This document shows positions 42,913-56,200 of a stretch of DNA of 64,000 nucleotides, piece after piece. The notes beneath the pieces were generated by a model. The model had not been told where the DNA came from. It worked only from the letters and a program-made list of their open reading frames with translations, and made no database searches. Within the stretch, counting starts at the first letter, position 1. Each line of letters starts with the position of its first letter. A program made the translations under genes and the position numbers. The stretch comes from Chrysaora quinquecirrha (Eukaryota; Cnidaria; Scyphozoa; Semaeostomeae; Pelagiidae), in contig JACTAT010000025.1 of NCBI GenBank assembly GCA_014526335.1, positions 223,235-287,234 on the forward strand, written 5' to 3'.

Positions 42913-44872
42913 AGTTGACGCACATTGACTATCAAAATGACAAAATAAGACCAGCAACACAGTTATAAGTCTTCTCCAAGTGGGATACATGTCTATCATT
43001 CGATTCTAAAATATTGTTCGTTAGGTAACTAGTTTTGTAGAGTGTTGACGCACATTGACTATCCTTATGACAAAATAAGACCAGCAACACAGTTATAAGT
43101 CTTCTCCAAGTGGGATACATGTCTATCATTCGATTCTAAAATATTGTTCGTTAGGTAACTAGTTTTGTAGAGTGTTGACGCACATTGACTATCCTTATGA
43201 CAAAATCTATTATAAGTCTCCCCAAGTGGGATACATGTCTATCATTCGATTCTAAAATATTGTTCGTTAGGTAACTAGTTTTGTAGAGTGTTGACGCACA
43301 TTGACTATCCTTATGACAAAATAAGACCAGCAAGGCTATTATAAGTCTCCCCCAAGTGGGATACATGTCTATCATTCGATTCTAAAATATTGTTCGTTAG
43401 GTAACTAGTTTTGTAGAGTGTTGACGCACATTGACTATTCTTATGACAAAATAAGACCAGCAAGGCCATTATAAGTCTCCCCCAAGTGGGATACATGTCT
43501 ATCATTCGATTCTAAAATATTGTTCGTTAGGTAACTAGTTTTGTAGAGTGTTGACGCACATTGACTATCCTTATGACAAAATAAGACCAGCAACACTATT
43601 ATAAGTCTCCCCCAAGTGGGATACATGTCTATCATTCGATTCTAAAATATTGTTCGTTAGGTAACTAGTTTTGTAGAGTGTTGACGCACATTGACTATCC
43701 TTATGACAAAATAAGACCAGCAAGGCCATTATAAGTCTCCTCCAAGTGGGATACATGTCTATCATTCGATTCTAAAATATTGTTCGTTAGGTAACTAGTT
43801 TTGCAGAGTGTTGACGCACAATGACTATCCTTATGACAAAATAAGACCAGCAAGGCCATTATAAGTCTCCTCCAAGTGGGATACATGTCTATCATTCGAT
43901 TCTAAAATATTGTTCGTTAGGTAACTAGTTTTGTAGAGTGTTGACGCACAATGACTATCCTTATGACAAAATAAGACCAGCAAGGCCATTATAAGTCTCC
44001 TCCAAGTGGGATACATGTCTATCATTCGATTCTAAAATATTGTTCGTTAGGTAACTAGTTTTGTAGAGTGTTGACGCACAATGACTATCCTTATGACAAA
44101 ATAAGACCAGCAAGGCCATTATAAGTCTCCTCCAAGTGGGATACATGTCTATCATTCGATTCTAAAATATTGTTCGTTAGGTAACTAGTTTTGTAGAGTG
44201 TTGACGCACAATGACTATCCTTATGACAAAATGCCATTATAAGTCTCCTCCAAGTGGGATACATGTCTATCATTCGATTCTAAAATATTGTTCGTTAGGT
44301 AACTAGTTTTGTAGAGTGTTGACGCACATTGACTATTAAAATGACAAAATAAGACCTAGCAACACAGTTATAAGTCTTTTCCAAGTGGGATACATGTCTA
44401 TCATTCGATTCTAAAATATTGTTCGTTAGGTAACTAGTTTTGTAGAGTGTTGACGCACATTGACTATCCTTATGACAAAATAAGACCAGCAAGGCCATTA
44501 TAAGTCTCCCCCAAGTGGGATACATGTCTATCATTCGATTCTAAAATATTGTTCGTTAGGTAACTAGTTTTGTAGAGTGTTGACGCACATTGACTATCCT
44601 TATGACAAAATAAGACCAGCAACACAGTTATAAGTCTTCTCCAAGTGCGATACATGTCTATCATTCGATTCTAAAATATTGTTCGTTAGGTAACTAGTTT
44701 TGTAGAGTGTTGACGCACATTGACTATTAAAATGACAAAATAAGACCAGCAAGGCTATTATAAGTCTCCCCCAAGTGGGATACATGTCTATCATTCGATT
44801 CAAAAATATTATTCGCGTTAGGTTTTGTAGAGTGTTGACGCAAAAATGATAAAATAAGACCAGTAGAGAAGT
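42913..44872. repeat. 130-bp minisatellite, about 15 copies
   Basis: Units start at each ttgacgcacattgactatc: roughly 42914, 43043, 43173, then every ~130 bp to 44836. Two units (at 43173 and 44201) lack ~12 bp. Subtypes alternate between caacacagttataagtcttc and caaggccattataagtctcc. 130 is not a multiple of three, so the minus-strand ORFs over it are accidental. Confidence 0.95.
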
Positions 44873-45660
44873 AGCACGAAATATCGAGAAGAACCAATTA
44901 TTATTATATAAAGGAGAAGTACCGTCAAGTACCGACGATGCCGTGAAGTAAACGTACCAGCCGAGGTACCAGCAAGAAAGGAGAAGTACCATAAAGTACT
45001 GAAAAGAACCTGCACGGACACTAGGAAGTACCACAAAGTGTTGAGAAGAACCAATAAGGAGGATCTTTTAGGGGTATTCCAGGGAACAAGGAAACATGCA
45101 AAATATAGCAAGGGAACAAGCGAACATGACAAAAATAAAAAGCGGAAAGGGAACATCGGGAACCAGGGATCCAAGAAACTGTAATCTTGACTATCAGTCT
45201 GAAAAATATGCCTAGAAAACTCCGGGAACAGGGGAACAACGACCCCTCCCCCCAAAACGACCCTCCACAAGTAATGAGAAGTACCATCAATTACTAAAGA
45301 GATTGCCCTAGAGTACTTGTACCAAAGTGCTGTAAAATACCGGGAAATAGCAAAAAGTATTGGGAAGAATCGTAGAATACTGACAAGTACTGAGATGTAT
45401 AAAGAAGTACTAAGAAGTACAGATAGTGCCCTAAAGTACTTGTACCAAAGTGCTGAAAAGTACCGAGAAGCATCGGGAAGTAGCACAAAGGATTGGGAAA
45501 ATGTACTGTAGAGTACTGACAAGTACTGAGATGTATTGAGAAGTACCAAGAAGTACGGAGATGTGCTGTAAAGTAAAATAGTAAAAAGTACTGTCCAACA
45601 CTGAGAAGCGCTGATAAATGTCAACAAGTACAGTGTAGTACCTACCACAAAGCATTGGAG
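44873..45660. repeat. GTACT-rich degenerate tandem repeat
   Basis: Short motifs such as agaagtaccgagaagtact repeat irregularly; two ~125-bp blocks (45296-45420 and 45425-45555) resemble each other. Confidence 0.75.
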
Positions 45661-45859
45661 CCGTCGCGGCTAACCATGGAAGGAAAAATCTGGCCCCAAA
45701 TCCATGTTTAGAAATTCCTTGCTATCACCGAAGAACTCGTGTCACGGAACGAAGCCAGGGAAGATCATTATTCTGCGCATGCGACATGTGCTGGCGAGCG
45801 AATCTCCAACGTTGCTACTTCCAGTAAAAGGGGCCCGAAACGTACTGTATTTCACCTAA

Positions 45860-48800
45860 AAGCTTGATTTTCGGAATTTGCTAAACCAGGTTCATCGAAT
45901 AGGATTTTTAGAGTTTGATTAACCGGGTTTATCCAATCAAATTTTCAGAGTTTGATAAACCAGGTTTATCGAATCGGATTTTCGGAGTTGGATAAACCAG
46001 GTTTATCGAATCGGATTTTTGGAGTTGGATAAACCAGGTTTATCGAATCGAATTTTTGGAGTTGGATAAACCAGGTTTATCGAATAGGATTTTTGGATTT
46101 GGATAAACCAGGTTTATCGAATAGGATTTTCTGAGTTTGATAAACCAGGTTTATCGAATAGGATTTTTGGAGTTGGATAAACCAGGTTTATCGAATCGGA
46201 TTTTTGGAGTTTGGATAAACCAGGTTTATCGAATCGGATTTTTGGAGTTGGATAAACCAGGTTTATCGAATAGGATTTTCTGAGTTTGATAAACCAGGTT
46301 TATCGAATAGGATTTTCTGAGTTTGATAAACCAGGTTTATCGAATCGGAGTTTTGGAGTTTGATAAACCCAGTTTATCGAATCGGATTTTTGGAGTTGGA
46401 TAAACCAGGTTTATCGAATCGGATTTTCGGAGTTGGATAAACCAGGTTTATCGAATCGGATTTTCGGAGTTTGATAAACCAGGTTTATCGAATCGGATTT
46501 TCGGAGTTTGATAAACCAGGTTTATCGAATAGGATTTTCTGAGTTTGATAAACCAGGTTTATCGAATAGTATTTTCGGAGTTTGATAAACCAGGTTTATC
46601 GAATCGGATTTTTGGAGTTGGATAAACCAGGTTTATCGAATCGGATTTTCGGAGTTTGATAAACCAGGTTTATCGAATAGGATTTTTGGAGTTTGATAAA
46701 CCAGGTTTATCGAATAGGATTTTTGGAGTTTGATAAACCAGGTTTATCGAATAGGATTTTCTGAGTTTGATAAACCAGGTTTATCGAATCGGATTTTCGG
46801 AGTTTGATAAACCAGGTTTATCGAATAGGATTTTCGGAGTTTGATAAACCAGGTTTATCGAATAGGATTTTCTGAGTTTGATAAACCAGGTTTATCGAAT
46901 AGTATTTTCGGAGTTTGATAAACCAGGTTTATCGAATCGGATTTTCGGAGTTGGATAAACCGGGTTTATCGAATCGGATTTTCGGAGTTTGATAAACCAG
47001 GTTTATCGAATAGGATTTTTGGAGTTTGATAAACCAGGTTTATCGAATAGGATTTTGGAGTTTGATAAACCAGGTTTATCGAATAGGATATTCTGAGTTT
47101 GATAAACCAGGTTTATCGAATAGGATTTTTGGAGTTTGATAAACCAGGTTTATCGAATTGGATTTTTGGAGTTTGATAAACCAGGTTTATCGAATCGGAT
47201 TTTCGGAGTTGGATAAACCAGGTTTATCGAATAGGATTTTGGAGTTTGATAAACCAGGTTTATCGAATTGGATTTTCGGAGTTGGATAAACCAGGTTTAT
47301 CGAATTGGATTTTTGGAGTTGGATAAACCAGGTTTATCGAATCTGATTTTCGGAGTTTGATAAACCAGGTTTATCGAATAGGATTTTTGGAGTTTGATAA
47401 ACCAGGTTTATCGAATAGGATTTTTGGAGTTTGATAAACCAGGTTTATCGAATAGGATTTTGGAGTTGGATAAACCAGGTTTATCGAATAGGATTTTTGG
47501 AGTTTGATAAACCAGGTTTATCGAATCGAATTTTTGGAGTTGGATAAACCAGGTTTATCGAATCGGATTTTTGGAGTTGGATAAACCAGGTTTATCGAAT
47601 TGGATTTTTGGAGTTGGATAAACCAGGTTTATCGAATTGGATTTTCGGAGTTGGATAAACCAGGTTTATCGAATAGGATTTTTGGAGTTTGATAAACCAG
47701 GTTTATCGAATAGGATTTTTGGAGTTTGATAAACCAGGTTTATCGAATAGGATTTTTGGAGTTGGATAAACCAGGTTTATCGAATAGGATTTTTGGAGTT
47801 GGATAAACCAGGTTTATCGAATTGGATTTTCGGAGTTGGATAAACCAGGTTTATCGAATAGGACTTTTGGAGTTTGATAAACCAGGTTTATCGAATTGGA
47901 TTTTCGGAGTTGGATAAACCAGGTTTATCGAATTGGATTTTCGGAGTTGGATAAACCAGGTTTATCGAATTGGATTTTCGGAGATGGATAAACCAGGTTT
48001 ATCGAATAGGATTTTTGGAGTTTGATAAACCAGGTTTATCGAATAGGATTTTTGGAGTTTGATAAACCAGGTTTATCGAATCGGAGTTTTGGAGTTTGAT
48101 AAACCAGGTTTATCGAATCGGATTTTTGGAGTTGGATAAACCAGGTTTATCGAATCGGATTTTCGGAGTTGGATAAACCAGGTTTATCGAATCGGATTTT
48201 CGGAGTTTGATAAACCAGGTTTATCGAATAGGATTTTCGGAGTTTGATAAACCAGGTTTATCGAATAGGATTTTCTGAGTTTGATAAACCAGGTTTATCG
48301 AATAGTATTTTCGGAGTTTGATAAACCAGGTTTATGGAATCGGATTTTTGTGAGTTTGATAAAGCAGGTTTATCGACTCTAATTCTCGGAGTGTAATAAA
48401 CCATGTTTATCGAATTGGATTTTGGAGTTTGATAAACCAGTTTTATCGTATTGGATTTTTGGAGTTTGATGAATCAGGTTTATCGAATAGGATTTTCTGA
48501 GTTTGATAAACCAGGTTTATCGAATCGGATTTTCGGAGTTTGATAAACCAGGTTTATCGAATAGGATTTTCGGAGTTTGATAAACCAGGTTTATCGAATA
48601 GGATTTTCTGAGTTTGATAAACCAGGTTTATCGAATAGTATTTTCGGAGTTTGATAAACCAGGTTTATCGAATCGGATTTTCGGAGTTGGATAAACCGGG
48701 TTTATCGAATCGGATTTTCGGAGTTTGATAAACCAGGTTTATCGAATAGGATTTTTGGAGTTTGATAAACCAGGTTTATCGAATAGGATTTTTGGAGCTT

Positions 48801-50035
48801 GATAAACCAGGTTTATCGAATAGGATTTTCTGAGTTTGATAAACCAGGTTTATCGAATAGTATTTTCGGAGTTTGATAAACCAGGTTTATCGAATCGGAT
48901 TTTCGGGGTTTGATAAACCAGGTTTATCGAATCGGATTTTCGGAGTTGGATAAACCAGGTTTATCGAATAGGATTTTTGGAGTTGGATAAACCAGGTTTA
49001 TCGAATTGGATTTTCGGAGTTGGATAAACCAGGTTTATCGAATTGGATTTTCGGAGTTGGATAAACCAGGTTTATCGAATAGGATTTTTGGAGTTTGATA
49101 AACCAGGTTTATCGAATAGGATTTTTGGAGTTTGATAAACCAGGTTTATCGAATAGGATTTTTGGAGCTTGATAAACCAGGTTTATCGAATAGGATTTTT
49201 GGAGTTGGATAAACCAGGTTTATCGAATAGGATTTTTGGAGTTGGATAAACCAGGTTTATCGAATCGAAATTTCGGAGTTGGATAAACCAGGTTTATCGA
49301 ATGGGATTTTCGGAGTTGGATAAACCAGGTTTATCGAATAGGATTTTTGGAGTTGGATAAACCAGGTTTATCGAATTGGATTTTCGGAGTTGGATAAACC
49401 AGGTTCATCGAATAGGATTTTTGGAGTTTGATAAACCAGGTTTATCGAATAGGATTTTTGGAGCTTGATAAACCAGGTTTATCGAATAGGATTTTTGGAG
49501 TTGGATAAACCAGGTTTATCGAATAGGATTTTTGGAGTTGGATAAACCAGGTTTATCGAATCGAAATTTCGGAGTTGGATAAACCAGGTTTATCGAATTG
49601 GATTTTCGGAGTTGGATAAACCAGGTTTATCGAATAGGACTTTTGGAGTTTGATAAACCAGGTTTATCGAATTGGATTTTCGGAGTTGGATAAACCAGGT
49701 TTATCGAATAGGATTTTTGGAGTTTGATAAACCAGGTTTATCGAATAGGATTTTTGGAGTTTGATAAACCAGGTTTATCGAATAGGATTTTTGGAGCTTG
49801 ATAAACCAGGTTTATCGAATAGGATTTTTGGAGTTGGATAAACCAGGTTTATCGAATAGGATTTTTGGAGTTGGATAAACCAGGTTTATCGAATCGAAAT
49901 TTCGGAGTTGGATAAACCAGGTTTATCGAATGGGATTTTCGGAGTTGGATAAACCAGGTTTATCGAATAGGATTTTTGGAGTTGGATAAACCAGGTTTAT
50001 CGAATAGGATTTTTGGAGTTTGATAAACCATGTAT
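45860..50035. repeat. 37-bp satellite with a 17-bp palindrome, ~110 copies
   Basis: Monomer: GATAAACCAGGTTTATC, then gaataggatttttggagttt with variants (cgg/tgg; ttcgg; ttg). GATAAACC and GGTTTATC are perfect reverse complements around a central A, and this part is almost invariant while the rest varies. Blocks of several monomers recur (e.g. 46730-46990 and 48470-48730), showing higher-order duplication. Ends ~240 bp before the VAV ATG. Confidence 0.95.
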
Positions 50036-50128
50036 TTACCCCAGTTTATTTCTATGTTTGAGACGGATTTTAAATAAGGGCCGGGGGCGCTTAGTCGAGG
50101 AAATGAAGTAATTCATGAATACGAGGCG

Positions 50129-50233
50129 ATGACCATGACCGTGCTACACGAAGTACCTGATGACCAGCCTGAAGATACTGAAGATAAGGAGAAGGGAAGT
50201 TTAAAAATCATGAAATCAGAACTATCGAAATAA
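50129..50233 (+). promoter_or_regulatory. Possible upstream ORF in the VAV 5' leader
   Basis: A 34-codon frame, MTMTVLHEVPDDQPEDTEDK..., ends 43 bp before the VAV start codon, in a different frame. It would affect translation only if transcription starts upstream of 50129, which is not known. Confidence 0.3.
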
Positions 50234-50276
50234 ACCTCTAATTTACAACCTTGATAAAGACTGATAAACGACAGAT

Positions 50277-53200
50277 ATGGAATTTCAAGAGTGGCAGCAA
50301 GCCAGAGAATGGCTAAGAACAACTGAAGCTGTTCCACCGGGGAGCAAAATACACACAAATTGTGATTTATTCGACTTTGCCCAGGCCCTCCGAGATGGGG
50401 TCATCCTGGTTGAAGTTGCAAACACTCTCAAACGAGGAGCTGTCAAAGATTTCACACGAACAACGCATATGTCTGCTGTAAGCTGCTTTATTTATCTATA
50501 TTTTGTACTTATTTAAACATCATCAAGTTTGAAAATAAATAATTTATTCCCAGTTTCTTGCAGCGAAATTGAACAGTTTTTGCATGGGATGTTTTGACGT
50601 TGTGGCGAAATCAGTTGTTCTTCCAAACGAATTCTTTAGAAATTTTTATTTCTAATCCCAATCATCAGCCCAGCTTTTTGTTTTATAATTAATCAGTTTT
50701 ATCTCACTTCTTTACATCTATTATTAATTATTATTTTTATGTTGTGGTTAAGGTTAAGACAATTCCAAAACAACCCCAGATAAAAATATTCAAAATCAGC
50801 ATGCATCTCTCTTACAGCACCCGTACTTCCTTTTCCAGAAAGCCCTACATTACAGCAGGAAAAACTCATGTTTTTGAGAGCTTTGTTCTAAGATTATTAC
50901 TTAAGTTCCATTATTTTTATTGTTCTGAAATTTGACCACATGAAATTGAATCTAATGAATAGATAGTTTTGATATTTAACCAAAGCAGATTGTTCAGATT
51001 ACAAAATGTGTCATATTCACGTGTTTGGGTTTAGAAACAGGATTTCCTTTACACATTTGATGAAAATATCACCCATTTATCTTATTTAGACTAGGCTGAT
51101 GTTTACAATAAACAAAAATATCTGCATTCTTTAGACCTTGTTTGCACTGTAGGTACCAGATAAAATTTTTGCTGATCAAAGTTGTCAGATCAGCCATGCA
51201 TTGGAGGATAACTTTGGATCTCTGTTGCCATCCTAGGGCTCTAATTTGGTATGGCTGGTCCGACCATGCGTAGTACTCCATGTCAGCTTGTGCAAATTTC
51301 AATGGTGTAGCCAGGGGGCACAGGGGACAGTCACCCCCTAAGTCATTGCTTAGAGAGGTTTTGATAGGCTTATTCTGATGTAAAAGTGTTGCAGGGTATG
51401 AATTGGTTATTTGTTCTAAAAATCAGGTCCTAATTTTCCTTGATCATGCCCTTTTGCCCCTCCAGTGTCAGATCTCTGGCTACTACACCATTGCACCAGT
51501 TGAAGGACGGGTTTTTATCACCTTCTGCAAGTTACCTAAAGAATCATTGCACGAGCTGCAGCCCTCTTATAATGCACTTCATGGCCCCACCCATTGATTA
51601 GTGCCATCTTAGAGCATGATGTTTTGTCTGTTTATTGCAATTTTGATGTTCCGTGCAACTCAAGAATTATTAGAATAATAATCTATTATTCTTTTTCAGT
51701 TCTTCTGCTTCAAAAATATTAGAAGTTTCCTGAAAGCATGTGAAACAATTTTTCATATTCCACAAAAAGATCTGTTTAGTCCAAATGATCTGTACGATGT
51801 ATCTGATTTTCAAAAGGTTAGTCAAAGTTTTAATTGATCCATTAAGGCTTATGCTAATGTTGGCTTGCAAAAGATTTGTTTTTATTTAAATTTATTTGTA
51901 CTGTAAGGCTCACAAATAGGGCGATTCAGTAGAATTTTAACTTTCTCCAAATCAAAAGATATCAAGTTTTTGATGCAGAAATCGTATAAAGCATCAAGAA
52001 TTTAGTCTAAGTACAAATTTTGGCTGTCCTAGCACTTGTATTCTTGATATTGTAAGTGAATAGTTTTTGAGTCGTACAAAAGTTCAAAATTGTGATAAAC
52101 ACCGGAAACATTTTCTGGCATACTTAAAAGCTATTTTCATCTGACACTCCTCAGAGTATGAACGTCAGAAACAGACCGAAACAATTGACTAAGGCTGAAT
52201 TCATACCCAGACGCGGCTCGAAATGCACCAATCAAAAGAGAAGCTGAATTTGCATAATGTGTTTTCAATGAAAGCTGATTGGTCATTGGTGTTGAAAACA
52301 CAATGCCAATTAAGCTGCCCTTTCTGATTGATGCATTTCATTCTGCATCTGGGTATAAATTTCACTATTTTCAAGTGTTTTGGTCTGCTTCTGATGTTTA
52401 TACTCTGAGGAGTGTCAGACGAAAAAAGCTTTTTAAGTATGCCCGAAAATATTTCCATTGTTGATAGCAATGTATCACATATTGTTTTGCTTAATTGTTC
52501 AGCATCACCAAGTTGTGAGCCATTCTTTCTCACAATCTGTGGTTGTCCAACATCAAATTCATCATGAAGATTAGGGAGAGTTGCCTGCTCTCAGTAATTC
52601 CAATTGTCACTACAGACAAAGTGTGTGCATTTAATTTTCATTGCCTTCCAATTTCAGGTTATTCATGTTCTATCATTATTATCAAAGACTCAGTTTGCAA
52701 AGAACCTTGGTCTAGCGTAAGTTATTTACTGAAATCATCCTTCAATTAAGGAAAACAGTTTTGATTACCTGCATGGTTTCATTTTAGGCTTTAGACAGAA
52801 GTTCCATCATTGTGCCACTATGAAATGAGTTTTTTGAGTTGAACAAAAGTTCAGAATTGCAATAAACAGCGGAAACATTTTTGAGCATACTTAAAAGCTT
52901 TTTTCATTGGCATTCCTCAGAGTAGGAATGTCAGAAACAGACTGAAACAATGAACTAAATTATAGCAAGGATTGTTTTAAAATCATTGGCAAGGCAAGAT
53001 CTTTGTTTCATTTAGGGGTTTTGAAATCAAAACCAAAAGGCCATTTCTGTGTAGACAGAAAGAGTTCGTTTTCTCACTTGGACCCTTCAATTAATTCTAT
53101 TGATCTTCCTGCTGTATCCGGCAAGTTAATTGGTGTTTAAATCACAATGCCAATTCAGCTTCTCTTTCCGATTGGTGAATTTCGAGCCGCATCTGGGTAT

Positions 53201-56200
53201 AAATTCCACCTTAGTTTATTGTTTTGGTCTGTTTCTGACGTTCATACTTTCAGGAGTATTAGAGGAAAAAAGCTTTTAAGTATGCCCGAATCTCTTTATT
53301 TTTCACTATTATAATTTTGTACTGATTTCTCCACAGACCATTCCCTCCTGATGATCAGCCAGTGAAAAATCATGCAGAAGATGAAAGAGAAAAAATCTAT
53401 GCTCGACTTGAAGATGCTGTTGCGTAAGTCCTTTTAAAATCATTCATAAAATCTTTAGGAATCATTTGTAATTTATAAAAACAGACCTTGCAGTTAATGG
53501 CTAGCAATGACCTGCAGGGCATTTCATGCCAGCCTTGCTGGTGATCAGACTTTAAATGGATTAATGACTTGTTTTATAAAGAGACAATTGAAGGAATGTA
53601 TTGCTGAAAAGGACAAAATTTGGGAGTTTTCGAAGTTTAGAATCTGCAGTCCAGTTGAAACTGCATGCAAAAGACAGTAATTGCCAAATTAAATTAAAGT
53701 TAAACACAACTCAAGAAGACCTTGGGTTATTTAGATTTTTGATGTGAAATGATTTTTTGGATTTGATATACAATAATATACGTGTCATTTTGTTTTTTCC
53801 AAAAGTGATTCTAAGTCATTTAAAAATTGCCTGCCTGACCCTAGCCAGTAGCTTGACCACACATCTGCTAACATCCCTTGGAATGATTTTAGTGCATTAT
53901 GATATTTTCTATCTTCAGTGTCTCAAGTGATTATGACACAGAAAAGGATGATATCTATGACCCTGTTACAATTGCTGAAAGTGAAAAAATTTACGAGGAT
54001 ATTGTTCAGTGTGTCAAAGCAGGGGTAAGAAATGTTTTGTTTATTTCTGCTGAATCAATCAAGACTTTTTTATTAGCTTGTGTTCTGAATTGGATTTTTG
54101 TTTTGATGCAGCAAGCTTTGTATCAGAAAGAACATGTGCCACAAGATAAACGCAGCCATGTTGTTAATGAAATTATTCACACTGAAGAGAACTATGTCAA
54201 TGCTTTGAAAGTAATGATTGAGGTAAATGATTTGATTTGATTTGATTTGATCTGATCTGATTTGATTCGATTTGATTTGATTTGATTTGATTTGATTTGA
54301 TTTGATTTGATTTGATTTGATTTGATTTGATTTGATTTGATTTGATTTGATTTGACTTGACTTGACTCGGCCTGGTTCAGCTCAATTCAGCTGGCTTGAA
54401 GTGGACTAGATTGGACACAACTACATATAGTCGACTTGACTAATTGTTAGAGTTTCTTTATTTGACTTAAATTGACTTACATTGTAAGTATCGGACTTAT
54501 CAAGGCTGTTTCTGACACCGTATTAGACATGATAGTCACCACTTATCATGACAAGCCTTTGATATTTAGTAGGGCAACGTTTTGGGAGAGATCCGTCTCC
54601 CATCATCGGGCAATGAGAACCACATTTCTCATGGTGACTATCATGTCTAATACGGTGACTTACATTTGCTCGACTCAAAATGGCTTGACTTGACTTGACT
54701 TTGATTTATTTTTGTTGTTTTTGCAGCATTTCATTCGACCATTGAAAACATCTTTGAAAGTTCATGAGAAGGAAGTCATATTTATGAATACTGAGGTTCT
54801 TATTTCTCTAATATTATTTACAAGATTTCTCTATTCGACTTCTTCACCATATCAATTTGCACTTGCATGTCATATCTTGTTCGTCAACTTCTTATGTTCA
54901 TTCCGTATTGCTAAGCATATTCATTCCATACCATATTGATAAGCGTTTTCATTTGGTATAATATTCGTTGGAATCTTCTTCCAATGCCTCATTCAATAGC
55001 ATCTTTATTTCATACTTTATTCATCAACATCTTCATTTTATACCTTATTCATTAGCATATCCATGCTATGCCTTATTCAATAGTATCTTCATTTCACACC
55101 GTTTTTATCTTCATTTATACCTTACCTACAGCCGTCTTCATTTCCTTTAGTATTGAAGAGGCCTCTGTGTGCTAATACAAACCAAATTTGACATTATGCT
55201 CTGTTTCTGTCAAATAGCATTCATTCTAAGCTTAGCATTATTCAATTTTTTCCTTCATTCTTTCTTAGAAACTGTTTGAAATTCACAGTAGATTCATCAA
55301 TGAATTGAAGCCTCCGGGACAACTTCTCAATCTTCATAGTTTCAAAGATTTTGTAAGTACAAACATGCAACTATAATTCAGCTTGTTTGTTAATTTGGTA
55401 TTAAATCTTCGATCCTTTGTTAATGAATTCTTTTATTAAATGTTTTTATTTTGCCTTTTGTAGTCAAAGAGTTTCTCGAATATGCTGAATACTGCTCTAG
55501 GATGCAAGATGCCCAACAATTGGTGAGAAAATTTTAAGATAATTGATCGTTTGAAGCTAAGGCTGTATTTTTTACAGTTTATAAATATTCTGAACTCTAG
55601 CCTGCATGCAACCTCAAAACTCTTCTCCCAGAAAGAGTAGAAAGGAGTAACGTTTGAGATGAAATAACATCAGCCAAAAACCCAAGTCAGTTTAAAAACT
55701 TGCTAAAAACGCCGTTTCTTATTAACAAATGCGCTTGCTCCTTTTGCAACAAATAATGATCTAATGCAATCTCTGGAGCTGCTTCATGTTAGTGTAAATT
55801 AGTGTCACATCACTATCGTCAAAACTAACACTAAATAAATTATAGAGTAGAATATAATAGAATAGAATTATAGAATAGAATCGAGGCTTCCCACAGGCTA
55901 CTGAGGTCTTGAAATCAGGGAATTTGGTCGACTTAGAAAGTTAAGGACACAAAGAATGAACACGTTGAAAAAGCCATGGTCATGACACATACAAGTTAGA
56001 TTCTCTAAGAAGTTTAAAAAGCCTTATAAACCTGCCGTTTTCGAGATATAAAATCGAAATATACCATGTTTTACCAAAATTCTTTCATCATTCTCTCGCG
56101 TAATTTGCTGTTATGATGTTTAGTAGTATAGTTATTTTATCTTGCAGGTATCAGAACTTTGCAAAGATGTAAAATTCAACCAGCTTGTTGAGGTTTGCGT

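Noticed and set aside
42932..44664. Series of ~64-codon minus-strand ORFs beginning MIDMYPTW
   Set aside because: Each overlaps the next by a satellite period of 130 bp, which is not a multiple of three; they are the same accidental ORF repeated.
44818..45648. 276-codon minus-strand ORF rich in Tyr, Ser and Phe
   Set aside because: It lies over a GTACT-type degenerate repeat; composition is explained by the repeat and no domain is visible.
45860..50035. CRISPR-like look: regular short palindromic repeats
   Set aside because: The parts between palindromes are near-identical variants of one sequence, not unique spacers, and the DNA is plainly animal.
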